DNA of 64,000 nucleotides from a virus (IMGVR_UViG_3300028558_000018:80390-144389); one strand, 5' to 3'. Shown: positions 16,910 to 25,231, counted from the first letter of the stretch. Numbers and translations: made by a program. Notes: generated from the sequence alone by a model not told the origin.

Positions 16910-18115
16910 TTAATAAGTTGGAAATGATGATAAATCTACTTCGGTAAGCTGGTAGCCTCCACCAAGCGTAGTCATCATCGTGTTGATTGCGGCCTTCTGC
17001 GGCGGTAAGTCGGTGCCAGCTCCTCCACCAGATATTGTCGCAACGGCCAGTAAAATTAACGAGCTATTAATAATAAGAAAAGATGGGCTTCCACTATCTC
17101 CACCTATTAAAAATTCATCAAATTCTAATCTTTTAGAATCAATAGGGGAAACATTATTAGCTAATATATAGCCACTATTTGCCGTATATTGACCGAGCCA
17201 ATCTTTTATAAGAGCTTTTTTTTCTTGATCCGTGCTCATTATAGCTACTCGATACTGCGCGCTTTTGAAGTAGTTAGCATAGTTAGCGGGTAAAACTTTT
17301 GCGAAATTAACACCTGCGGGAACATCGCTATCTAATACCGCCACGCATAAATCTGGAAAATATGGAACGTAAGCAGGGTGAGTAAGTTTGGCCGTTATAG
17401 TGCGAGTTACAACCGTATTATCTGTTTTAACGAAACGCATAATTGTGCCCACCTCTGGTTGATAATGAGCCGCGAATAAAACATGCCGAGGACTAATAAG
17501 CACACCGGCGAAATTTGACCCGCCCTGAGAATTCCAAGGACTCATACAAGTTAAATCGATATCATAGGCCCAGCATGAGACGTTGCGCGTGTAAATTGAA
17601 TTAATATGATCTTGAGTTGTGTAAATTGGTTTCGCGGAAGATGCCGTTTTCCCTGCTATACGAGAATCAACTTGTGCCGAAGCATGGCTACATGCGCACC
17701 CGCTTACCCATGATACAAAAGACGTAGTTAGTTGACCACCTCGCGATGCAAAGTTAAGTGAAAATGGGACCGAGCGAACAGACGAAGCCACTGTAATAAT
17801 AGCTGTGCCATCAGAGGCATATTGAATATTTGACCCTGTTACCGTTGCTATCGCTTCATTAGATGACGTTATAGTAACAATTTGTGATTCCGATCTTACA
17901 TTATTGATAATGGATAAATTCCAATTGCGAACTTGAGTCGCCGTTGTATAAGACTGTATTACCGCATCATTTACTGTAGATTGTCCAGTCGAAGTTCCGG
18001 ATATTTGAACCCACGAAGGAGTTGGAGTGCTTACATCAAACCAAAATGGATGCAACGAAGCCCCCGTAAACTTGCGCGTCGGTGCGGGGGTTGCCGATCC
18101 TCCATTTAGTATCAT
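16910..18115 (-). CDS. Chymotrypsin-like serine protease with Ig-like domain
   Basis: 401 aa. The triad is readable: His217 in LFAAHYQ (TAAHC-like), Asp255 in FPDLCVAVL (NDIALL-like) and Ser341 in IGGDSGSPSF. Residues 75-120 (VTITSSNEAIATVTG) fit a Big-2 type bacterial Ig-like domain, common in surface-bound phage proteins. No signal peptide is visible. Being between two fibre genes, it is probably a virion-borne protease, either cutting host surface protein or maturing a fibre. Both roles are inference. Confidence 0.8.
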   Translation of the reverse strand: MILNGGSATPAPTRKFTGASLHPFWFDVSTPTPSWVQISGTSTGQSTVNDAVIQSYTTATQVRNWNLSIINNVRSESQIVTITSSNEAIATVTGSNIQYASDGTAIITVASSVRSVPFSLNFASRGGQLTTSFVSWVSGCACSHASAQVDSRIAGKTASSAKPIYTTQDHINSIYTRNVSCWAYDIDLTCMSPWNSQGGSNFAGVLISPRHVLFAAHYQPEVGTIMRFVKTDNTVVTRTITAKLTHPAYVPYFPDLCVAVLDSDVPAGVNFAKVLPANYANYFKSAQYRVAIMSTDQEKKALIKDWLGQYTANSGYILANNVSPIDSKRLEFDEFLIGGDSGSPSFLIINSSLILLAVATISGGGAGTDLPPQKAAINTMMTTLGGGYQLTEVDLSSFPTY

Positions 18116-18118
18116 AAT

Positions 18119-19465
18119 TTATTTCCCGACCCAGCCCGTATTACCCGCGCCAGATTCTTTAACATAAAGCGTAGTCGCCGCGCCACCATCAGTTCTTAAA
18201 AAAAGAGAGCCTACATTGGCCGTTACAACCGATTCGGGCGATCCTGTCCCCGTTTTAATAATGATTCCAGAGTTACTTATGTCTATCGCGCCGCCCGCCG
18301 CACTTGCGCCCGCAGAGGTGTTGATGGAGCCGCCTGCGCGGATGCCGTTGGCGGAAGTCGTGATGGAACCAGCGGCCCCGCCGACTGTATTTCCAGATGC
18401 AGCACCGCCGACCATCAAAAGAGACCCGCCAATGCCGCCTGCGCCTCCTATTGCGCCTCCCGTTCCTGCCGCGCCGTCTCCGCCGTTTGATACGATTTGA
18501 CCAGTGGCACCACCAGCCCCTCCGGTTTCGCCTGCGTTTCCGCCAGCACCCCCAGAACCGCCAACAATAGACAAAGCGCCGTTGGTAAGTTGGCCAACTA
18601 TACCGCCAGCACCACCAGCGGCAGACGGTCCTCCCGCTCCACCATTGCCACCCCGAACGGTTATTGCACGAGCATTCGCACCAGCACCGCCTGCTCCGCC
18701 TGCTCCGCCCGCTCCGCCCGTGCCACCCCTGATAGAAAACGTGCTTGTTGCTCCGCCCGCACCGCCGTTGGCACCGCTTCCGCCTGCGCCGCCATTTCCG
18801 CCATAGACCGCAAGAGGGACCGATGCGCCACCCCCGCCATTGCCGCCATTTCCGGTGCCGGTAGCGTGATTAGCTCCGCCATTGCCGCTACGAACATCAA
18901 CTGTTGGCGTGTTTGTCGATCCAACCGAACCAACCGTTCCAGAGCCACCTAGGTTTGCGCCAGCGACAGCCAGAGCGGTCTTCTGCACGACAAGCGAGTT
19001 AGCGGAAATAAGAACGCCACCGAGCGTCGCACCGTCGCCCATGTAAATGTATTTCGTGTCCGTCGCGTAGCCGAACTCACCCGAGGCCAGTGTAATGACC
19101 GCGAGTTCCGCCGCCGTTCCTTGGCGCACAATGACCTGAGCGGGGCCAGCGGGAGGCAGCACAACGTATCCGTTTTCGTTCGCGAGGTTCGCCAGATCGA
19201 CTATTACATAGTTGTTTCCCGTCGCCGTGACTTGGACCAGTTGGCCTATTTGGGAGGGAGGGGAAACGAGGGCGAAACGAACCGTATCGTCTGCAACCAC
19301 AGAAGCAATATTAATCTTTAAATCAAGCCCAGATTTTAACCCTTGCGGCGTAATAGCTTTAGTCGTATCGGTCCCTATTACGGCTTCTCCAGTTGTAGCC
19401 AGTTGAATAACCCCAATTTCAGTAATTGATGCATTAGGAATCGGTTCAAGAATATTATAGGGCAT
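18119..19465 (-). CDS. Gly-rich tail fibre/adhesin
   Basis: 448 aa. The N-terminus (EPIPNASITEIGVIQLATTG, then KAITPQGL) is a T-even-like fibre module shared with the second fibre. Residues 175-380 are extremely Gly-rich with about ten GGxGGAGG-type blocks separated by beta-strand-like stretches. This recalls polyglycine-II bundles of the S16 gp38 adhesin type, where variable loops bind the receptor. Codons are GC-rich. It probably forms, or caps, a receptor-binding fibre. Confidence 0.8.
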   Translation of the reverse strand: MPYNILEPIPNASITEIGVIQLATTGEAVIGTDTTKAITPQGLKSGLDLKINIASVVADDTVRFALVSPPSQIGQLVQVTATGNNYVIVDLANLANENGYVVLPPAGPAQVIVRQGTAAELAVITLASGEFGYATDTKYIYMGDGATLGGVLISANSLVVQKTALAVAGANLGGSGTVGSVGSTNTPTVDVRSGNGGANHATGTGNGGNGGGGASVPLAVYGGNGGAGGSGANGGAGGATSTFSIRGGTGGAGGAGGAGGAGANARAITVRGGNGGAGGPSAAGGAGGIVGQLTNGALSIVGGSGGAGGNAGETGGAGGATGQIVSNGGDGAAGTGGAIGGAGGIGGSLLMVGGAASGNTVGGAAGSITTSANGIRAGGSINTSAGASAAGGAIDISNSGIIIKTGTGSPESVVTANVGSLFLRTDGGAATTLYVKESGAGNTGWVGK

Positions 19466-19491
19466 GGGTGATGATATTTACACGATAAAAT

Positions 19492-19872
19492 TTAGCTTTT
19501 GAAATATCTATTAATGGTTTCTCGTGAAAATTCCCCATTTGTGAGTTCGCTAGGTATATAATCCACCCCGAATTGAAGTAGTTTTCTTTGTGCGTTTTTA
19601 TAAACTATTGTTAGATAGTTAATTACGTTTTCTTTTTGAGCAAACTTTTGTGGCGAACCTTCGCGCCAAAGTAAATATTCCTCATAAGCTGATGATAAAG
19701 AAAAACAACCATCGAGAGAATTTTTCAACGACGAATCAATGGTAATCTTAACATCATCGCGAAAATCCACAAAATAATTAACACTTAATTGGCGGTGAAT
19801 TATCTTTATGCCGTTGAATTTGATAAATTGCGCAATATCGGAATAAATTTTTTCGTAATCTTGCCGCACCAT
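19492..19872 (-). CDS. Hypothetical protein between fibre and PhoH
   Basis: 126 aa from ATG 19872 (MVRQDYEKIYSD). A TTG at 19974 would extend it by 34 residues into the phoH stop region. Residues 60-120 are mixed polar with several Lys and Tyr. No recognised domain. Confidence 0.6.
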   Translation of the reverse strand: MVRQDYEKIYSDIAQFIKFNGIKIIHRQLSVNYFVDFRDDVKITIDSSLKNSLDGCFSLSSAYEEYLLWREGSPQKFAQKENVINYLTIVYKNAQRKLLQFGVDYIPSELTNGEFSRETINRYFKS

Positions 19873-19933
19873 GTCAGTATTTACACAAATTTGGGGCGGC
19901 GAAGAAATTATTGTAGAATTAATAATAATTAAA

Positions 19934-20713
19934 TTATTTAATTGGCGGGTTATAGCAGCCCTCGATTTTGTCAAGGATGTAACTCAAGAAGGGGTGTCTC
20001 ACAATATCTTCGCTTTTAAAAGATAGAGAATATATCCCCCGTTCTTTACTTGACTCGTCATTGAATAAATCAAAATAACGCATAACTTCTACATTACCTT
20101 TAACATCGGCCTGCAAAGGATCAAAACAAAATATTAATTTGCTATATCGTCCGAATCTGCTAATAATTGTCTTTAGAGTGGTTGCATCAATATTTTGGGC
20201 CTCATCTACTATGATAAATTTGCCATTCCAAGATTGGCCGCGAATAAAATTCGGCACGGTTCCAACAATAGTTTCATTTTTAATTAATAAATCCGCTTCT
20301 GGACGAGGCAGCAATTCATCCAACTTGTCATAAAGCGGTGTTAGATAAACACTTTCCTTAGTAACTTTATCGCCTGCAAGAAATCCTAATGATTTTCCTA
20401 CCTCAATTGGCGGGCGCAGGAAAAGTATGTCTGAGTGAGTTTTGTTATTCACGCAAAGTAGTGCGGCATAAACAGATAGCCATGTTTTTGATGTCCCCGG
20501 TCTGCCTGATAACAGGACGATGTTCGTTTTCTTATCTAAAATAATATCTAAAAATTCTTTTTGACGCGGCGTTAATTCGTGCTTGGGTTGAATATTTAAT
20601 TTGAAATCTATTTTTTTATTTTGAAATACATGTTGGCTAGTATCTTTTTTCCTCCCCTCCTCATTTTTTAACTTAGCAATTTGGGCATTTTTTAAGCGTT
20701 TTGGCTTCGACAT
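19934..20713 (-). CDS. phoH: PhoH-like P-loop ATPase
   Basis: 259 aa. Walker A GRPGTSKTW and Walker B FIIVDEAQNID are clear, followed by the Arg-containing ISRFGRYSKLIFCFDP segment usual in PhoH proteins. The N-terminus is a basic extension. PhoH-like genes are common in large phages; an RNA-related role is proposed for the family but not settled. It diverges from clpP across a 168-nt intergenic region. Confidence 0.9.
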   Translation of the reverse strand: MSKPKRLKNAQIAKLKNEEGRKKDTSQHVFQNKKIDFKLNIQPKHELTPRQKEFLDIILDKKTNIVLLSGRPGTSKTWLSVYAALLCVNNKTHSDILFLRPPIEVGKSLGFLAGDKVTKESVYLTPLYDKLDELLPRPEADLLIKNETIVGTVPNFIRGQSWNGKFIIVDEAQNIDATTLKTIISRFGRYSKLIFCFDPLQADVKGNVEVMRYFDLFNDESSKERGIYSLSFKSEDIVRHPFLSYILDKIEGCYNPPIK

Positions 20714-20840
20714 AAATTTGATTTAATTGTTAAAAGAATGAACTGTCCCGTCACATAATATTACAAAGAATCTACTCATTTGCCCAATTTAGTTTTTAAA
20801 TTCAAAATTAACTTCCCAAGGCAGCGTATAAAGGTTAATC

Positions 20841-20869
20841 TTGACAAGTTCATTTCAACCAATTAACAT
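20841..20869 (+). promoter_or_regulatory. clpP promoter
   Basis: TTGACA (20841-20846), 17 nt, TAACAT (20864-20869), 12 nt before the ATG. It lies in the phoH/clpP divergent gap. Confidence 0.65.
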
Positions 20870-20881
20870 ATATTTGACTTT

Positions 20882-21568
20882 ATGATTATTCACTCTAACA
20901 TTCCCGCCAATTTAATTGAATTCCCAGAAGACGCCCCCGCCAGAATTGCACGACCTAAGTATATTACTATTAATGAGTTTGATGAATATAGCGCGTGTAA
21001 ATTTACCGATGCGTTTAATCAATTGATGGACGAACCCCAAGATAAAATCTTCATCCATATTTCTAGTCCGGGCGGTGCGATTAGTTCATTAATGGGTATG
21101 AATGATATTATTGCTTGTTCGCCAAAGCCCGTTGTTACGTTTACAAATTCTCTAAGTTGTTCTTGCGGCGCACTATTGCTAGCTCTTGGCACTAGAGGAT
21201 ATCGTTATGCCTCACCTAACGCAATGATTTTGGTTCATGAGGCAAGCACTTCATCGGAGGGGAAAACGTCTGATGTGCTAAATGAGGCGCGATATGTCGA
21301 GAAACTAAATGATAAATTATTGGAAATTCTCGCCCAACATTCCAATAAGTCCAAAGATTTTTATAAAAAAATGATTAAGAAGCAAAATAATGCTGATTTA
21401 TTTATTACTCCGGAAGACGCGAAACTTATGGGGATCATTGATCACGTTGGGGTGCCGAAACTTACAATGAATATTAAAGTTACTTATGATTTGGAAAATA
21501 TGTTACCTAAAAAACTTGACCGCGCCCCGAAGTCTATTGAGAAAGTAAATAAGAAAAATAAATCTTGA
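20882..21568 (+). CDS. clpP: ClpP-like serine protease
   Basis: 228 aa. Ser94 in LSCSCGALLLA, His119 in MILVHEAS and Asp172 in NNADLFITPEDA match the ClpP catalytic triad, and SSPGGAISS is the oxyanion segment. A basic tail (KKNKS) replaces the usual C-terminus, and no ClpX-docking motif is evident. No ClpX/ClpA gene is in the window, so it may work with host unfoldases or as a head maturation-type protease. It starts the plus-strand operon. Confidence 0.9.
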   Translation: MIIHSNIPANLIEFPEDAPARIARPKYITINEFDEYSACKFTDAFNQLMDEPQDKIFIHISSPGGAISSLMGMNDIIACSPKPVVTFTNSLSCSCGALLLALGTRGYRYASPNAMILVHEASTSSEGKTSDVLNEARYVEKLNDKLLEILAQHSNKSKDFYKKMIKKQNNADLFITPEDAKLMGIIDHVGVPKLTMNIKVTYDLENMLPKKLDRAPKSIEKVNKKNKS

Positions 21569-21590
21569 CCCAGTTAGCACAATCAAGATT
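21561..21590 (+). repeat. Inverted repeat overlapping the clpP stop codon
   Basis: AATCTTGA (21561-21568) and TCAAGATT (21583-21590) form a perfect 8-bp stem with a 14-nt loop. The left arm contains the clpP TGA and part of the next promoter's -35 box, so the hairpin could link termination with the next promoter. Confidence 0.55.
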
Positions 21591-21592
21591 CT
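21565..21592 (+). promoter_or_regulatory. Promoter of the 64-aa gene
   Basis: TTGACC (21565-21570), 16 nt, GATTCT (21587-21592); ATG 7 nt later. It partly overlaps the clpP 3' end. Confidence 0.45.
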
Positions 21593-21599
21593 TCCCCTC

Positions 21600-21794
21600 A
21601 TGAAGGTAACATCATTCTGTTGCGACGAACAAAACCACGAATATTCTATTGGATTGGCCAACGGGAAAGTTTTAACCGGACTATGGGCGACTCGCCTAAT
21701 TTATCTCAAACAACACGCGAAGAATTCCGCGCTAATCGAACCTCACGTTGATTTAGATCAAATTGTAGCTCCTTCTAAATATGCTAAAAGATAA
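21600..21794 (+). CDS. Small hypothetical protein
   Basis: 64 aa, mixed alpha/beta (KVTSFCCDEQNHEYSIGLANG). The start follows the -10 box by 7 nt and its end overlaps the next gene by 14 nt. Resembles short DUF2442-like beta proteins in pattern only. Confidence 0.7.
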   Translation: MKVTSFCCDEQNHEYSIGLANGKVLTGLWATRLIYLKQHAKNSALIEPHVDLDQIVAPSKYAKR

Positions 21795-21969
21795 ACTCAA
21801 TTCTTCTCAATGCTCTGTGCTTCAACAAGTTATGCTGCGCGAGCCAGTTAACGAGCGCGATATTATTTCTAAATTAGCGGGCGCGGAATTATACAGAATT
21901 GGGCTGTTGATTAAGGACGAAGAGGCGCGATACAAGGCTAATTGGGAAAAAGTTAAAAATTACGCTTAA
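21781..21969 (+). CDS. Small helical hypothetical protein
   Basis: 62 aa, mostly helical and charged, ATG inside the previous gene's end. Function unknown. Confidence 0.65.
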   Translation: MLKDKLNSSQCSVLQQVMLREPVNERDIISKLAGAELYRIGLLIKDEEARYKANWEKVKNYA

Positions 21970-21971
21970 TT

Positions 21972-22145
21972 ATGAATAAAGATAAATTAATAGAACTGCA
22001 AAAAGAATATATCGAATTTTTAGGGAAATATATTAGAGATACCTCCGCTTACTTGCATGTTCATGGCCAATGTTGTTCCAAAGAAATTGCGGACGAAGGA
22101 ATTAGGCTGCGCGCCGAAATTTTAAAAGCCGAAACTAATGAGTAA
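21972..22145 (+). CDS. Small helical hypothetical protein
   Basis: 57 aa (MNKDKLIELQKEYIEFLG...), two nt after the upstream stop and 8 nt overlapping the next gene. Strongly helical; contains adjacent Cys residues (QCCSK). Confidence 0.65.
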   Translation: MNKDKLIELQKEYIEFLGKYIRDTSAYLHVHGQCCSKEIADEGIRLRAEILKAETNE

Positions 22146-22305
22146 ATATACTTTAGAAGAACTTAATACTTTTCTTATTAAGAAAATTGCCGAGGCCGAA
22201 AAGAAAGCAAAATTTTGGGCGACACAAAAAGGCGAGAAGAACACTGTTAAAGAATTGCAAGTAGAAATTGACATGTTGAAGGATATTTGTTCTAGAATTA
22301 ATTAA
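22138..22305 (+). CDS. Small coiled-coil protein
   Basis: 55 aa, K/E-rich helix (IKKIAEAEKKAKFW), translationally coupled to the previous gene. Confidence 0.6.
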   Translation: MSKYTLEELNTFLIKKIAEAEKKAKFWATQKGEKNTVKELQVEIDMLKDICSRIN

Positions 22306-22306
22306 T

Positions 22307-22534
22307 ATGAGTTGGCCATATTTTAGACTTCCTTCATTTCAGGGTAATTACTCATTTCGCTACATTGCGCGGCGAGTTTTAACGGGGATAATTTATAACG
22401 AATTAACCCACTCTACTCGCGTGCAAATTAAATCAAAGCGGCCCAAAAAGATTGTCGGCATTAGGAAAAGTTATTCAGCCGGAACAAAATCCAATGGCGG
22501 TGTGCGCGGAAGTGGTGCTACAAAATGGCGTTAA
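22307..22534 (+). CDS. Small basic protein
   Basis: 75 aa with many Arg/Lys (KSKRPKKIVGIRK) and a Gly-rich tail. Nucleic-acid binding is plausible from charge only. One nt after the previous stop. Confidence 0.6.
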   Translation: MSWPYFRLPSFQGNYSFRYIARRVLTGIIYNELTHSTRVQIKSKRPKKIVGIRKSYSAGTKSNGGVRGSGATKWR

Positions 22535-22803
22535 CTCCACTTACAGTTCAATTACAGAAAAAGGAATTTGATCCTAATTGGAGAAAGAGCGCGGCGTGGT
22601 TGTCCATTAAAAAGATAACGCTGGCCGATTGCCTTAATAAAACGGGCGAAATAATCGCGGGCGAACCATTGAATAAAAAGGTATCTCAGGAAAAAGTATT
22701 CACCTTTGGTAAATATTCTGGGAGAACTTACAAATGGGTAGAACAGAATGACTCCAATTATTATAATTGGGCAAAAGAAAATATAAAGGGCTTTTCTCCT
22801 TAA
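22525..22803 (+). CDS. EXOSX-like small protein without a nuclease domain
   Basis: 92 aa. The last 35 residues (FTFGKYSGRTYKWVEQND...YYNWAKENIKGF) match the short C-terminal module found after exonuclease-X type domains. The catalytic DEDD part is absent. It overlaps the previous gene by 10 nt and ends 4 nt into the converging minus-strand gene. Confidence 0.65.
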   Translation: MALTPLTVQLQKKEFDPNWRKSAAWLSIKKITLADCLNKTGEIIAGEPLNKKVSQEKVFTFGKYSGRTYKWVEQNDSNYYNWAKENIKGFSP

Positions 22804-23237
22804 CCGAAATCTTTTTTCAGAATATACCCACCTTTAAATTCATAATCGGTTTCCCCGCCCATGAATTTAATAAAATCCGTGATCGTTTTTAGCTTTCTAA
22901 ATACGCCAAAAGTATTAATAACCTCTTCACGAGTCAACTCAAATCCTTCTTGTTCCGCATAGCGGAATCGATTGTGGTCCATGATAAGATAAACAACGTT
23001 GCCATTTTTTTCGCGCCCAACGTAACCATTTAATCCTAATTTTTGATTTTCAATAATATAAAAGAAAGTGGGGCAAGTATCTTGAGACGCGGTAGTGCGA
23101 TATTCTTCGATTACTATTTTGGATTGTTCGAATTTTTTAATTTCAATAATATTAGTGATAAATACGAGAATTAACTTGAATAGATACTTATCAATATCCT
23201 CGGATTCAAAGGTGTAACCGTAATAAGAATTTGGCAT
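22800..23237 (-). CDS. Hypothetical protein, isolated minus-strand gene
   Basis: 145 aa from MPNSYYGYTFESEDID. Its own promoter (23246-23274) puts the ATG 8 nt after the -10 box. It sits alone between plus-strand genes, convergent with the EXOSX-like gene. The C-terminal half (TREEVINTFGVFRKLKTITDFIKFM) looks helical. Family not recognised. Confidence 0.75.
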   Translation of the reverse strand: MPNSYYGYTFESEDIDKYLFKLILVFITNIIEIKKFEQSKIVIEEYRTTASQDTCPTFFYIIENQKLGLNGYVGREKNGNVVYLIMDHNRFRYAEQEGFELTREEVINTFGVFRKLKTITDFIKFMGGETDYEFKGGYILKKDFG

Positions 23238-23245
23238 CATTAATA

Positions 23246-23274
23246 ATGTTAATAACAATTACCCAAGTTGCCAA
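23246..23274 (-). promoter_or_regulatory. Promoter of the isolated minus-strand gene
   Basis: TTGGCA (23269-23274), 17 nt, TAACAT (23246-23251); ATG 8 nt later. Confidence 0.55.
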
Positions 23275-23331
23275 ATATTTTGAATAGCTAATTGTAAAAG
23301 AATAAAAATAAAAAACGCGGTGTGATTTCTC

Positions 23332-23360
23332 TTGACATAAGCGATTCTAAAAGAGAGCAT
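23332..23360 (+). promoter_or_regulatory. Promoter of the second plus-strand cluster
   Basis: TTGACA (23332-23337), 17 nt, GAGCAT; ATG at 23368 is 7 nt later, so a leaderless mRNA is likely. Confidence 0.5.
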
Positions 23361-23367
23361 CTTCTAT

Positions 23368-23847
23368 ATGAACAGCACAGATTATATTATTCTTCCCGAA
23401 GAGGGCGTCCCTGAAAATAAATGGATGAAAGTCGGACTTAATCAAGTGATTGCTATGAGGGAAGAATTGGCGCGGATAAAAGAAGGTATTAAACGCGCTG
23501 AGACAACAATGGTCGTAGATGGAAATGATATGATTGATTGGGGTTGGGCTAGACAGGAACATACCGTTTGCCGAGAGGAAGTAGAAGGAGCGAAAGCGAT
23601 TATTAAAATTTATAGCGAGCAATATGTTCATAAAAATGAACTCGCGGCGGCGAATAGCAAAATTGAATCATTAACCCGCCAATTAGAACATAAAACCAGC
23701 GAAATTGAAGATTACAAGGAAGTTAACGAAGATAAAAAACGATTGACGAAAGAGCTTGACGTTCTCCTTAACGGTTCCAGCGCGGCGAATCAAGCCTCGT
23801 TATGTGATATTGTTGCGCAGCTAAAATCAAAAAAGTGTTATGAATAA
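23368..23847 (+). CDS. Coiled-coil hypothetical protein
   Basis: 159 aa. N-terminal 55 residues carry Trp/Asp/Gly motifs (DWGWARQEHTVCREE); residues 85-140 are a coiled coil (LTRQLEHKTSEIEDYKEV). First gene behind the 23332 promoter, overlapping the next gene by 8 nt. Confidence 0.75.
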   Translation: MNSTDYIILPEEGVPENKWMKVGLNQVIAMREELARIKEGIKRAETTMVVDGNDMIDWGWARQEHTVCREEVEGAKAIIKIYSEQYVHKNELAAANSKIESLTRQLEHKTSEIEDYKEVNEDKKRLTKELDVLLNGSSAANQASLCDIVAQLKSKKCYE

Positions 23848-24034
23848 ACTAGAGCTAAAGATTAAAAAATTAGAAAAGCTTATTAAAATCAAAAATGAGG
23901 CATTAAAATATTGCGCGGGCCAATCTAATTGGCGCGATCAATTAGTAGGTATTGAGTCAGACAGTTATTTCGCGTGGATTAATGAACGGGCAAATCATGT
24001 GTTAAAGATTAGTCTTAGAAATATTAAGCTATGA
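23840..24034 (+). CDS. Small helical protein
   Basis: 64 aa, starting with a Lys/Leu coiled coil. Coupled to both neighbours by short overlaps. Confidence 0.65.
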   Translation: MNKLELKIKKLEKLIKIKNEALKYCAGQSNWRDQLVGIESDSYFAWINERANHVLKISLRNIKL

Positions 24035-24297
24035 GCGAATTATTCTCTATTAGAAATACTCATAAAGATTTAGTCCGCGCAATGAATCCCCATGAGTTAT
24101 CCAAATATTCTAATGAGGAATTTGATTATTGGCCTCAATGGGCGCAGCGTGATGTTGAACTAATTGCGCAATTTGAACAAACTTTATTAAATCCTCCCGA
24201 GAAGACCCCGAGAAAGAAAAGGCGCGGCGCGGCGCGAAAGTTCTCCATATCATTAACGGGGAAAAGCACTATGGGAGGGTGGTTTAATGCGTCATAA
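24031..24297 (+). CDS. Hypothetical protein with basic tail
   Basis: 88 aa; residues 55-75 are very basic (RKKRRGAARKFS). ATGA overlap with the previous gene. Function unknown. Confidence 0.6.
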   Translation: MSELFSIRNTHKDLVRAMNPHELSKYSNEEFDYWPQWAQRDVELIAQFEQTLLNPPEKTPRKKRRGAARKFSISLTGKSTMGGWFNAS

Positions 24298-24348
24298 GTG
24301 GCGTAGCGAACTTATTTTAACAATTTAACACGCCAAACACGACTTATT

Positions 24349-24591
24349 ATGGACCATCTAGAAATAGCAGCATTAAAAGAGCAAATCAGAGAATTAGAAT
24401 CACGGGCGAGAACATTAGAGAATGAGAATAAAAATTTGATGCAAATCAATATCGATGATTGCGAAACGGATTTAAATGTGAGAAAGTTGGCCGCGCAAGT
24501 TCTTTCTGAACGCGAAATCTGGGGCGATACTTTTTACGTGCCGACGTTGGAAGATATAGTTGAGAACATTTTGAAAAAAATAAAATTATGA
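24349..24591 (+). CDS. Small coiled-coil protein
   Basis: 80 aa, N-terminal heptads (LKEQIRELESRARTLENENK), then a segment common in small phage ORFs (REIWGDTFYVPTLEDI). Separated from the previous gene by 51 nt with no clear signal. Confidence 0.6.
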   Translation: MDHLEIAALKEQIRELESRARTLENENKNLMQINIDDCETDLNVRKLAAQVLSEREIWGDTFYVPTLEDIVENILKKIKL

Positions 24592-24776
24592 ATAAATTCA
24601 TCTTATGGTTATTAGTCCACCCTCATAAAAGCTGGCGCGGGACTAAATTGCAGTATGTAAAAGAGTGTTATGCGGAAGATTGTTTATTGGATAAAATATT
24701 TAATGAATATTATTTTTTAAAGCTTAATTATTGGAGAATGAGATTTGTTTTGTGGATTATTAAAATAGCTGGATAA
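24588..24776 (+). CDS. Small hypothetical, possibly membrane-associated
   Basis: 62 aa, many Leu/Trp/Phe residues at both ends (FILWLLV, LWIIKIAG). ATGA overlap upstream. Last plus-strand gene of the block. Confidence 0.55.
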   Translation: MNKFILWLLVHPHKSWRGTKLQYVKECYAEDCLLDKIFNEYYFLKLNYWRMRFVLWIIKIAG

Positions 24777-24821
24777 GGGGGTTCCTACAATATGTGTCCC
24801 TTAATTGAGGGAATCAGTTGG

Positions 24822-24848
24822 AAAATATTTTCACCCGTGGATTTTTTC
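24822..24848. repeat. Direct repeat, copy 1
   Basis: Core CCCGTGGATTTTTT preceded by an AAAATATTT-type tract; partner at 24931-24958. Spacing about 109 nt. Confidence 0.6.
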
Positions 24849-24930
24849 ACCCCTCCTGTTTAGTTTTAATAGAGTTTTATATAGGATAAACATAGGGGAA
24901 GGAATAATCTTATAAGGGAGATTTAAATTG

Positions 24931-24958
24931 AAAATAATTTACTCCCGTGGATTTTTTT
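24931..24958. repeat. Direct repeat, copy 2
   Basis: Same core CCCGTGGATTTTTT after AAAATAATTT. Too few copies for a standard iteron array. Confidence 0.6.
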
Positions 24959-25069
24959 AATCTTGTAAGTCGTTGTTTGAAATGAAAATGGGTGAGAATT
25001 TGATGCGCAATACCCCCGCCCGCCAGAAAATTTTTACGATTGTAAATTTTTTTATAAACAGGGTGCCTC

Positions 25070-25091
25070 GCTATATACAAATGTATATAGC
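25070..25091. repeat. Perfect 22-bp palindrome, operator-like
   Basis: GCTATATACA and TGTATATAGC separated by AA. The size fits a dimeric repressor site; the location between convergent blocks does not identify a target promoter. Confidence 0.6.
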
Positions 25092-25231
25092 CACTATATA
25101 GAGCCTATACACACAAGCACATAGCGAAACACGCAAGCTTAGACTATCACTAGCGGAATAATATAAAGGCGAGAACTAGCACTAGAGCAATGGCAATTTC
25201 CATTTGAGCGCATAAGGTCAGAGGGTTAATG

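Larger units (their letters stand above)
24777..25231. other. Non-coding gap between converging gene blocks
   Basis: No supportable ORF. It holds two copies of a 27-nt imperfect direct repeat, a 22-bp perfect palindrome and an AT-rich tract. It could hold regulatory or replication elements. Confidence 0.5.

Noticed and set aside
18216-19406. Long Pro- and Ser/Thr-rich plus-strand open frames opposite the Gly-rich fibre
   Set aside because: They are antisense to GGC/GCC repeats, which makes Pro-rich shadows; the minus-strand fibre has fibre motifs and a start in context.
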